A DNA stretch of 64,000 nt from an uncultured SAR116 cluster alpha proteobacterium (lineage in GTDB: Bacteria > Pseudomonadota > Alphaproteobacteria > Puniceispirillales > Marisalimonadaceae): NCBI GenBank assembly GCA_902625215.1, contig CACOAO010000006.1, forward strand, positions 31,206-95,205, given 5' to 3'. Below the pieces are notes generated by a model that was given only the letters and a program-made list of their open reading frames with translations, made no database searches and was not told the origin of the DNA. The translations under genes and the position numbers were made by a program. Every line of letters begins with the position of its first letter. Position 1 is the stretch's first letter. Shown one piece after another: positions 53,832 to 61,993 of the stretch.

Positions 53832-54482
53832 TTACTTAATCTTATTAGTTTTCATTTTTGGAGTAACGATGCCTCCAGAAATTACCATTTTTACAGCATC
53901 TTCAACTTTCATTTTCATATAAATTAAATCCTTCTTGGGGACAAATAAAAGAAATCCACTTGTAGGGTTAGGAGTAGTTGGTATAAAAACATTAATTAAG
54001 GTTTCGTCGCTTAAGGTTTGAACTTCTCCTCTTGTCTCTCCTGTAACAAAGCCAATAACCCAAATTTTTTTCCTTGGATATTCAACTAAAACAACCTCTC
54101 TAAAACTATCTGAGTTAGTTGACATGACTGTTTCCATAATTTGTTTGATTGCACCGTATATACTTCTAACAACAGGCATTTTATCAAGTACTCTCTCCCC
54201 AGCTTTAAGCAAAGTTCTACCAATAAATCCAGGAGTTATTGCTCCGATAAAAGTAATAACTACTATACTTATAATTAATCCAATTCCAGGTATTTGATGT
54301 GGTAACTGTTTAGTAAAATCTAAACTATCAGGTAACAAACCTGCAACTTGAGAATCTATAAAAGTAATTATGATCCAAGTAACGTAGATTGTAATTAAAA
54401 TTGGAGATGTTACTAAAATACCTGCAAGAAAATATCTTCTAAATCTTGCAAACAAACCTATTTTTTTTTCAGACAATTTCAA
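53832..54482 (-). CDS. DUF502 family membrane protein
   Basis: 216 residues with two transmembrane helices near residues 14-37 and 66-90. The family motifs GRTLLKAGERVLDKMPVVRSIYGAIKQ and VLVEYPRKKIWVIGFVTGE are clear. Function is unestablished; in Alphaproteobacteria the gene regularly accompanies recG, as here, where it converges on it with 3 bases between. It is divergent from mazG. Confidence 0.85.
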   Translation of the reverse strand: MKLSEKKIGLFARFRRYFLAGILVTSPILITIYVTWIIITFIDSQVAGLLPDSLDFTKQLPHQIPGIGLIISIVVITFIGAITPGFIGRTLLKAGERVLDKMPVVRSIYGAIKQIMETVMSTNSDSFREVVLVEYPRKKIWVIGFVTGETRGEVQTLSDETLINVFIPTTPNPTSGFLLFVPKKDLIYMKMKVEDAVKMVISGGIVTPKMKTNKIK

Positions 54483-54550
54483 CTCCTGATGGTATAAATA
54501 TTATAGGTTATCTAATTAAATACACAAATCCAATATGAAAAGATTTAAAA

Positions 54551-55384
54551 ATGAAAAAATTATCTGATGAAAAGTTAAGTGAATTAAATAAACTAGAATC
54601 TATTTCAAAAATAAGAAAAGTAATTCAAATTTTAAGAGATCCAATTGATGGTTGTCCTTGGGACATAAAACAAGATTACAATTCATTGGCTCCATATTCT
54701 ATTGAAGAAGCTTACGAACTTGTAGATGCCATAGAAAACAAAGATATCGATGATATAAAAACAGAGTTAGGAGATTTATTGTTACAAGTTATTTTAATTT
54801 CACAGGTAGCTAGTGATAAAGGAGATTTTGATTTCGATGATGTAGCAAATGAGATATCAAAAAAAATAATTAGAAGACATCCACAAATATTTGATAAAAA
54901 TTACAATGAAAATGATTTTCCTCATGAATCATGGGAAAAAATAAAAAAATTAGAAAAAAATAAAAGGACAAATAAAAAAAATACATTAGACCGAGTTGAA
55001 AAAAATATTCCAACATTACTAAGATCTCTTAAAATACAAAAAAAAGCTGCATCATTGAATTTTGATTGGGAAAATGAAACTCAAGTTTTAAATAAAATTG
55101 ATGAAGAAATTCACGAATTAAAGTATGCATTCAAATTAAATGACAAAAAAATGATTGAAGAAGAATTAGGAGATCTATTTTTTACTATTATCAATTTATC
55201 AAGACGTTTAAATTTAGATCCGGAGCAAACTATAAGAAAAGCAAATAAAAAATTTACAACTAGATTTAATGAGATGGAAAACTTTATTGAAGACAACAAA
55301 CTAAAATGGCATAATTTAAAAAAAAATGATTTTAAAAATATTTGGAATAAAGTAAAAAAAAGGCATAGAGGAATTAATGAATAA
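54551..55384 (+). CDS. mazG: nucleoside triphosphate pyrophosphohydrolase MazG
   Basis: 277 residues with two MazG repeats. The first has CPWDIKQDYNSLAPYSIEEAYELVDAI and the ELGDLLLQVI metal-binding EExxE/D pattern; the second has EEIHELKYAF and EEELGDLFFTIINLSRRL. It hydrolyses NTPs to NMP and PPi, removing abnormal nucleotides. Length and layout match E. coli MazG. It overlaps the following SDR gene by 8 bases, so they are coupled. Confidence 0.93.
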   Translation: MKKLSDEKLSELNKLESISKIRKVIQILRDPIDGCPWDIKQDYNSLAPYSIEEAYELVDAIENKDIDDIKTELGDLLLQVILISQVASDKGDFDFDDVANEISKKIIRRHPQIFDKNYNENDFPHESWEKIKKLEKNKRTNKKNTLDRVEKNIPTLLRSLKIQKKAASLNFDWENETQVLNKIDEEIHELKYAFKLNDKKMIEEELGDLFFTIINLSRRLNLDPEQTIRKANKKFTTRFNEMENFIEDNKLKWHNLKKNDFKNIWNKVKKRHRGINE

Positions 55385-56141
55385 TAACATACCTAAAACT
55401 ATACTTATTACTGGCGCCACTTCAGGCTTTGGTAAAGCAACGGCAAGGCTATTTAATGAAAAAGGCTGGCAAACAATAATTACAGGTCGAAGAGCTGATC
55501 GTTTAGAAGAGCTTGCAAAGGAATTAGGTGAGAAATCATTACCACTTGCTTTTGATATAAGTGACAGGCGTGCAGTTAAATCAGCCATACAAAATATATC
55601 ACCAAATTTTAATAATATATCTGTTTTATGTAACAATGCAGGCTTGGCTCTTGGTTTAGAAGGCGCTGATAATGCAAACCTAGATGACTGGGACGAAATG
55701 ATTGATACTAATATAAAAGGTTTAGTATATGCTACTCGAACTATTTTGCCATTAATGGTTGAAAATGGACAAGGTCATATTATTAACTTAGGTTCAGTTG
55801 CTGGCTCATATCCTTATCCTGGAGGTAATGTATATGGAGGAACTAAAGCGTTCGTAAGTCAATTTTCCTTAAATTTAAGAGCTGATTTAGTTGGCAAAGG
55901 TATTAATGTAACGTCAGTGGAACCGGGTTTGGCGGAAACTGAATTTTCTATTGTTAGGTTTAAAGGAGACAAAGAAAAGGCGTCTCAAGTTTATCAAAAT
56001 ACAAGATCAATAAAAGCAGAAGATATTGCAGAAACAATTTATTGGGTGGCTACAAGACCTAAAAATATAAATGTTAATAAAATTGAAATTATGGCTGGAG
56101 ACCAAGCTTTTAATCCTTTTAATATTGTAAAACATGGCTAA
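55377..56141 (+). CDS. SDR-family NADP-dependent dehydrogenase, YdfG-like
   Basis: 254 residues. TGATSGFGKATARLF cofactor loop at 14-28, NNAGLALG, Ser in NLGSVAGSYPYPGGNVYGGTKAF and the catalytic Tyr-Lys of YGGTK. The PYPGGNVYGGTKAFV and VEPGLAETEFS blocks are typical of YdfG, which oxidises L-allo-threonine and 3-hydroxy acids and reduces malonic semialdehyde. It is coupled to mazG by an 8-base overlap, and its end overlaps the convergent IMPase gene by 4 bases. Confidence 0.88.
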   Translation: MNNNIPKTILITGATSGFGKATARLFNEKGWQTIITGRRADRLEELAKELGEKSLPLAFDISDRRAVKSAIQNISPNFNNISVLCNNAGLALGLEGADNANLDDWDEMIDTNIKGLVYATRTILPLMVENGQGHIINLGSVAGSYPYPGGNVYGGTKAFVSQFSLNLRADLVGKGINVTSVEPGLAETEFSIVRFKGDKEKASQVYQNTRSIKAEDIAETIYWVATRPKNINVNKIEIMAGDQAFNPFNIVKHG

Positions 56142-57019
56142 TTTTTATATTTCCTATATGGGCTGTCAGATGGAATAATTAAATCTCTAATATTATTCCA
56201 AATTTGAGCATTGCTCGCAGCTAGAATTGATCCCTTAGATTTTATATTAAATTCTTCTTTATTGGTTGCCATATAAACACTACCGCCAGCTTCTTTTGTT
56301 ATCAAGTCCATAGGAGAATGGTCCCATGGAGTAACTCTTCCATGAAAAATAAATTTAATTTCGTTTTTGGCCAACATAATTGTTTCGATACCCACACTAC
56401 CAATAAACAATCTTTCTGTATTAGTTTTTAAATTATTAAGAATTGATTGTCTATAATCTTCAGGTATCCCTTTAGTTCCACCACACCCTATTAAATTCAG
56501 TGACTTATGTGGATTTATTAAAAGTTTAGATAATGTATTAGTATTTGCTTCAACTAGATAAGCACCGAAGTTTTTAAATGCATAAACAAATATGTTTTTT
56601 AAAGGATCATAAATAAATGTAGCTATAGGAACCATATAACTAACAAGTGAAATCATAGAACAAAAATTTTTTTTTCCATTAATGTAGTTCTTTGTCCCAT
56701 CTATTGGATCAACAACCCACAATAGAGATTTATCCAAATATTTGTCATATTGTTCATTTAAAAAAGCAGTTTCTTCACCTAATATATCATTAACATCTAA
56801 AAAACCTCTCAAATGCTCAGATATAATTTCTTCACTTTTTTTATCTGCAATACATACAAAATCGTCATTAGATGATTTTGTATTTATATGTTCACATTTC
56901 AAATTTTTATAATAATATAAAATAATACTTTTATTAACTTTAATTAATAAGTTCATTATATAATTAACAATTTCATTTCTTGTTTTTTTATTTTGAATTA
57001 AAATATCATTCATATTCAT
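56138..57019 (-). CDS. inositol monophosphatase-family phosphatase
   Basis: 293 residues of the Mg/Li-sensitive phosphatase superfamily. Metal motifs are GEET near residue 83, DPIDGTKNYING near 107 and the late WDHSPMDLITKEAGG. The GTKNYINGK form resembles HisN/histidinol-phosphatase-like and CysQ members, so the substrate could be histidinol phosphate, PAP or an inositol phosphate. It begins on the last base of hflX, implying coupling. Confidence 0.83.
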   Translation of the reverse strand: MNMNDILIQNKKTRNEIVNYIMNLLIKVNKSIILYYYKNLKCEHINTKSSNDDFVCIADKKSEEIISEHLRGFLDVNDILGEETAFLNEQYDKYLDKSLLWVVDPIDGTKNYINGKKNFCSMISLVSYMVPIATFIYDPLKNIFVYAFKNFGAYLVEANTNTLSKLLINPHKSLNLIGCGGTKGIPEDYRQSILNNLKTNTERLFIGSVGIETIMLAKNEIKFIFHGRVTPWDHSPMDLITKEAGGSVYMATNKEEFNIKSKGSILAASNAQIWNNIRDLIIPSDSPYRKYKN

Positions 57020-58329
57020 TAAATAGTATATAACTCAATTTCAGGAAATTGAGATTTAAAAAAATTTAATTTGTCGTTAGATATCTTAGCACTAACCTTG
57101 TTGCCTACAAAGTCTATATCACAATAAGTTTCATTATATACATGTGAATTTTTGTACAACCAAGAAGAAATTTTATAAGAGTCAATAGGTATATGAAAAA
57201 GTACTTTCGTAAATTTTTTTTCAGCCAGATTTTCAATATAAATTTTTAAATTTTGTAAACCCTTGGGAGTTAAGGCAGAAGTTTTAACTGATCTTTTTTT
57301 GAACTTGATTTTTACATTGCTCAAATCAGAATTTAAATCGCATTTATTAAAAACATTAATTATTTTCCTTTCTAATTCTTCTTCAACAAAACCAATAGAT
57401 ATTAATGTATCAAAAACTAATTTTGCTTGATTTTCTATGTTAGGATTTGATAAATCGTGAACTAATAATAAATAATCAGAAGAAAAAAGTTCTTCTAAAG
57501 AAGATTTAAAAGAATCAATTAACTCGGTAGGCAATGCTGATATAAAACCAACGGTGTCTGAAATTATAATCTTTTTATTATCAGACACTTTTATAGAACC
57601 CATTTTTGTATCTAACGTAGCAAAAACCATATCTTTTACTAATATGTTGGAAGCTGTAAGATTATTAAAAATTGTAGACTTCCCGCTATTGGTGTAACCA
57701 ACCAAAGAAAAAATTAAAGAAGAAGCATTTTTTCTAAATTTTCTTTGGACTTCTCTAGTTTGTGTCACCTTTAAAAGTGATTTTTTTAATTTTTTTATTT
57801 TAGAATTAATCATTCTTTTATCTAATTCTATTTGACTTTCACCAGGACCACCTACTTTACTTAAACCACCTCTTTGCCTTTCAAGATGAGTCCATGATCT
57901 AACAAGTCTCGTTTTTTCAAAACTTAAGTTAGCCAATTCTACTTGTAGTTTACCCTCTTTGGTTTTAGCTCTGAGACCAAAAATTTCTATAATAAGTTGC
58001 GTCCTATCAATGATTTTTTTTTGTAAAATTTTTTCCAAATTTCTTTGTTGTATTGGTGATAAAGAACAATCAAAAATTATTAAATCAACAAGGCTTAGGT
58101 CAAAATTATTTTTAATTTCATTAGCAACTGTATTATTTATTAATAATGACGATTTTGGGACACTAATATTAATTATTTTTTCAAAAATGATTGATGCATT
58201 TAGTGCTTGCACAAGGCTTCTCGTTTCATAGGATCGTGAAATAAAATTTTTCTGATTAAAAATATCGTTTTGTAAAAATTTGTTATTTTTAAAAATAGGA
58301 AGTATCAAAAATGTATTATAATTAATCAT
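57019..58329 (-). CDS. hflX: GTPase HflX
   Basis: 436 residues. An N-terminal HflX domain carrying the glycine-rich HLERQRGGLSKVGGPGESQIELD linker is followed by the G domain with GYTNSGKSTIFNNLT (P-loop), DTVGFISALPTELIDSFKSSLEE and NKCD. HflX splits and rescues stalled 70S ribosomes under stress. In most Alphaproteobacteria hfq lies directly upstream; here the gap to the aminotransferase is only 14 bases and holds no hfq. Confidence 0.94.
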   Translation of the reverse strand: MINYNTFLILPIFKNNKFLQNDIFNQKNFISRSYETRSLVQALNASIIFEKIINISVPKSSLLINNTVANEIKNNFDLSLVDLIIFDCSLSPIQQRNLEKILQKKIIDRTQLIIEIFGLRAKTKEGKLQVELANLSFEKTRLVRSWTHLERQRGGLSKVGGPGESQIELDKRMINSKIKKLKKSLLKVTQTREVQRKFRKNASSLIFSLVGYTNSGKSTIFNNLTASNILVKDMVFATLDTKMGSIKVSDNKKIIISDTVGFISALPTELIDSFKSSLEELFSSDYLLLVHDLSNPNIENQAKLVFDTLISIGFVEEELERKIINVFNKCDLNSDLSNVKIKFKKRSVKTSALTPKGLQNLKIYIENLAEKKFTKVLFHIPIDSYKISSWLYKNSHVYNETYCDIDFVGNKVSAKISNDKLNFFKSQFPEIELYTI

Positions 58330-58343
58330 AAAATATTGCTAAT

Positions 58344-59186
58344 TCAAAAATTTTTGAAATATAAATCTCTTAATTCAATTGATGTTTTACCAATTATACC
58401 ATTATTTATTTTAACATTATCAATTTCAATAATTGGTGTAACAAATGAAGAAGCACTAGTTAAAAAAACCTCCCTAGAATTAAGCATTTCTTCTTTTGTA
58501 AATTTTTTTTCTAGCATTTTAAAATTATTATTTTTTGTGAATTGGGAAATAGTCTTCCTAGTAATGCCAGATAAAATTTTTCCATCAATTTCACGAGTTA
58601 AAATTTCATTATTCTTATTTATAATCCAAATATTTGAACTAGATCCCTCAGTTACATAACCTTCATGATCAATAAAAATTCCTTCATAAGCATTTTTTTC
58701 ATTAGCATAGGTTTTAGCCAAAACATTTGGTAATAACTGAGTTGTTTTAATATCTGGTCTAGACCATCTGTTATCTAACACAGTGATAGCTTTTACACCT
58801 TGTATATCATCTGAAAAGTTATTTTTCTGCTTCGATACTATCATTGTTAAAATAGGTTTTGTGTTAAGTTTAAAATAACTATGATTTCTATCAGCCACCC
58901 CTCTTGATACCTGTATATATATACTTCCAAAATTAACTTTATTTAGTCTAAAAAGATTTTTTATAATTATTTTTAACTGTTGCTTTGTTATATGAAATTT
59001 AATATTTATTAATTTTAGCGAGTTATATAGTCTTTTTATATGACCATCATAGTCATAAAATGTTCCATTGTTATAAAATATTACTTCATAAACCGAGTCA
59101 CCAAAATGATATCCCCTATCATTTATGCTTATTTTAGCATTTTCAATATTACAATAAACGCCATCTATGTAGGATATATTTGCCAT
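58344..59186 (-). CDS. class IV aminotransferase (D-amino-acid aminotransferase-like)
   Basis: 280 residues. Fold-type IV PLP enzyme with DRGYHFGDSVYEVI near the N-terminus, catalytic Lys in DIKTTQLLPNVLAK, and EGYVTEGSSSNIWI, which holds the phosphate. SVYEVI and the length fit D-alanine aminotransferase better than IlvE, but 4-amino-4-deoxychorismate lyase-type activity cannot be excluded. The gene sits between trkA (1-base overlap) and hflX, a place commonly held by this aminotransferase in Alphaproteobacteria. Confidence 0.85.
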   Translation of the reverse strand: MANISYIDGVYCNIENAKISINDRGYHFGDSVYEVIFYNNGTFYDYDGHIKRLYNSLKLINIKFHITKQQLKIIIKNLFRLNKVNFGSIYIQVSRGVADRNHSYFKLNTKPILTMIVSKQKNNFSDDIQGVKAITVLDNRWSRPDIKTTQLLPNVLAKTYANEKNAYEGIFIDHEGYVTEGSSSNIWIINKNNEILTREIDGKILSGITRKTISQFTKNNNFKMLEKKFTKEEMLNSREVFLTSASSFVTPIIEIDNVKINNGIIGKTSIELRDLYFKNF

Positions 59187-60571
59187 TAAAAAAAATCCAA
59201 GTTTACTGAAAGCAATTCTTCTACTTTTTTCATTGATTTTACTGGCACAAACATTACAACTATGTCTCCTGCGTTAATAATTGTATCACCTCTTGGAGAA
59301 ACAATACTCTCGTCATCTTTAACTAATGCACCTAAAGATACATCCTTTGGTAATTTTATATCTTTAAGAGGCTTTCCAATGATTGAAGATGATTTTAGCG
59401 CTTCGAAAGATATTACTTCCCCAAATTCTTCTATTATAGCATGTACATGTTCTATTTGACCACTTCTAACTTCTTGTAGAATTGACGATGCTGTTAAGTT
59501 TGGTGGGCTAACTACACCTTCTAAATCTAATGAATTAAATAATGGAATAAAAACTGGCAAATTAATTAAAGCTACAGTATGCGATGCTCCTGATCTTTTA
59601 GATAATAATGATGATAGAATGTTAACTTCATCATTATTGGTAGCTGCTATATAAGTTTCTCCTTGTCCTAATCTAGCTTCTAATATTATTTCAGGATCCA
59701 GAGAATCTCCAGAAATTATTGTTGCATACTCTAACATTTCAGCTGCATGCCTTGCTTTTTCTTTATCTATTTCTAGAATTGTAAGATTCGTTTCTGGAGA
59801 TAATTTATGTATTTCTTCCGCGACCCTAATCCCAATTGCACCAGCTCCTGAAATAGTAACTTTTTCTGCAGTTGTTTCTATGTGTCCAAAAGCATTCAAA
59901 GTTCTATTAATTTGATTAGTTGGACAGGCTAAGTAAACTCTATCACCAGCTAAAATTGTATCATCCCCTCCTCTAGGAACAATTAATTTTGCCCCTCTAA
60001 TTATTGCCATTACTGTGACACTAAGATCTGGAAATAAGTCAACTAAATTTCTTAAAGGTGTATCAAGTATAGGACAATCAGCTTTACAAGAAACTCCCAA
60101 CATGGTGACAAGCGATCTTGCAAATTCAGCAACATCAAAAGCTCCAGGTGTTCTCCATTGACTAACAATGGCGTTTGCAACTTCATCTTCTGGAGAAATA
60201 ATTCTATTAACACCAACATCTTTTAATAAATAATTAGAATACTTAGGATCTAAATACTCTTTTGATCTAATACGAATAATCATTGACGGAGTACCAAAAA
60301 TTGATTTTGCCACATGACATGCTGCTATATTAATCTCATCAGATTGAGTCACAGCAATGATCATATCGGTATCTTTAATACCCGCATCTTCAAGAACGTT
60401 TGGATAAGAAGCTAAACCTAACACTCCTTGAACATCATACAATTCTGTAATACGCTGAATAGCCTCAGAATTTGAATCTATTACTGTTATATCAAAACCT
60501 TCATTTGATAAATGTTCTGTAATAGAGGTTCCCACTCTTCCTGCACCACAAATAATAACTTTTTGTTTCAT
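59186..60571 (-). CDS. trkA: Trk potassium uptake peripheral subunit TrkA
   Basis: 461 residues with two RCK modules in tandem. Each has a Rossmann NAD-binding start, IICGAGRVGTSITEHL at about 5-20 and ISGAGAIGIRVAEEI near 235, followed by RCK_C ligand domains. It gates a Trk/Ktr membrane channel in response to NAD(H)/ATP. No trkH is present in the window. It lies 21 bases downstream of ntrX on the same strand, as part of the conserved ntrYX-trkA order. Confidence 0.93.
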   Translation of the reverse strand: MKQKVIICGAGRVGTSITEHLSNEGFDITVIDSNSEAIQRITELYDVQGVLGLASYPNVLEDAGIKDTDMIIAVTQSDEINIAACHVAKSIFGTPSMIIRIRSKEYLDPKYSNYLLKDVGVNRIISPEDEVANAIVSQWRTPGAFDVAEFARSLVTMLGVSCKADCPILDTPLRNLVDLFPDLSVTVMAIIRGAKLIVPRGGDDTILAGDRVYLACPTNQINRTLNAFGHIETTAEKVTISGAGAIGIRVAEEIHKLSPETNLTILEIDKEKARHAAEMLEYATIISGDSLDPEIILEARLGQGETYIAATNNDEVNILSSLLSKRSGASHTVALINLPVFIPLFNSLDLEGVVSPPNLTASSILQEVRSGQIEHVHAIIEEFGEVISFEALKSSSIIGKPLKDIKLPKDVSLGALVKDDESIVSPRGDTIINAGDIVVMFVPVKSMKKVEELLSVNLDFF

Positions 60572-60592
60572 CTTATTTCCAAAAAATTTAAT

Positions 60593-61993
60593 TTAATCAT
60601 ATTTATCTATATTAATATTTAATTCTTTTAATTTTCTATGTAATGCTGATCTATCCATTCCGATAAAAGTAGATGTCTTTGCAATACTTCCTTTGAATCT
60701 TTTTAATTGCTCTTTTAAATAATTTTCTTCAAAAGCTTTTCTTGCATCTTTTAACGACAAACTAAATTGGTTTGTAATATCATTCCTTGTTTCTTTTTTA
60801 TTGTAACCTAGTATTTCTGGGGGCAAGTGTGAAGGTAAAATAATTAAATTTTTTTGATTACCATACATTATATTTAACCATTCAATTGTGTTTTTTAATT
60901 GTCTCACATTGCCAGGCCATTCATAATTTTCAAGAATAACAAGAGTTTCAGAAGAAAATTTGAGTATATTACTTCCAAAATCTTTTCTTAATACATTTAG
61001 AAAATGATTTAGTAAGTCAATTATGTCTTCCCCTCTTGTATGTAATGGAGGCACTTCAATTGGCACTACTGAAAGTCTATAAAACAAATCTTCTCTCAGT
61101 AACCCTTTTTGAATAGATGCTAACAAGTCCTTATTACTGGCTGAAATTATTCTTACATCAACATTAATTTTTTTGTTCGACCCAATTTTGTAAAAACTTT
61201 GATCTTGTATTGCTTGAACTAACTTTCCTTGTGTTTGAAGTGGTAAATCACAAATTTCATCAAAAAACAGCGTACCATAATTAGCTTGCTCGAATAGACC
61301 AATATTTGACTGACTATTTTTCCTTTCAGAATTTAATTCATTCCAACCAAACAAAACTTGTTCAACTCTTTCAGGTGACAAAGTTGCACATGAGGCGACA
61401 ATAAAAGGAAAAGAACCTCTATTAGATTTTTTATGTATCCATCTAGCTATCAACTCTTTTCCTGAACCTGATGGTCCAGTAATTAATGCTCTACTATTCG
61501 TTAAAGCAATTTTATTTAACTTTTGTTTTATATTTTTAAATATTGTTGAACTTCCTATCAAAGCCATACGCTCACTTTCCTTCAACTCAAAATCTAAAAC
61601 TTTTAGTTTTAAGTTTCTGTCCTGAAGAGCTTTTTCAACTAATAATATTAAACGTTCAGCTTTAAATGGCTTTTCAATAAAGTCATATGCACCATTCTTT
61701 GCGGCTTTAACAGCTGTTTCAATATTGCCATGACCTGACATCATTATAACAGGGATTAATGGATTATTATTTTGACTAAAAGTTAAAAGTTTAAGTCCAG
61801 CTGTAGTATCATTATTCATCCAAATGTCAGTAATTAATAAAGTTATGTTTTCATTTGTAAGCTTATCTACTGCCGTTTCATAATTGGTAGCTATTAAAGC
61901 GTTATAATTTTCATCTCTTAAAGTTTCTGCAACCATTTCACAAATGTCAATTTCATCATCCACAACAAGAATAGAAATTTTATTTTTTAACAT
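60593..61993 (-). CDS. ntrX: nitrogen-assimilation response regulator NtrX (no GAFTGA loop)
   Basis: 466 residues: receiver domain with Asp56 in LITDIWMN, AAA+ domain with Walker A TGPSGSGKE and LFFDEICDLP, and a Fis-type helix-turn-helix (DRSALHRKLKELN) at the C-terminus. The sigma-54-contacting GAFTGA motif is absent; the loop region reads GWNELNSERKNSQSN. Alphaproteobacterial NtrX proteins are known to lose this motif and to act on sigma-70 promoters. It overlaps ntrY by 14 bases, so sensor and regulator are coupled. Confidence 0.93.
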   Translation of the reverse strand: MLKNKISILVVDDEIDICEMVAETLRDENYNALIATNYETAVDKLTNENITLLITDIWMNNDTTAGLKLLTFSQNNNPLIPVIMMSGHGNIETAVKAAKNGAYDFIEKPFKAERLILLVEKALQDRNLKLKVLDFELKESERMALIGSSTIFKNIKQKLNKIALTNSRALITGPSGSGKELIARWIHKKSNRGSFPFIVASCATLSPERVEQVLFGWNELNSERKNSQSNIGLFEQANYGTLFFDEICDLPLQTQGKLVQAIQDQSFYKIGSNKKINVDVRIISASNKDLLASIQKGLLREDLFYRLSVVPIEVPPLHTRGEDIIDLLNHFLNVLRKDFGSNILKFSSETLVILENYEWPGNVRQLKNTIEWLNIMYGNQKNLIILPSHLPPEILGYNKKETRNDITNQFSLSLKDARKAFEENYLKEQLKRFKGSIAKTSTFIGMDRSALHRKLKELNINIDKYD

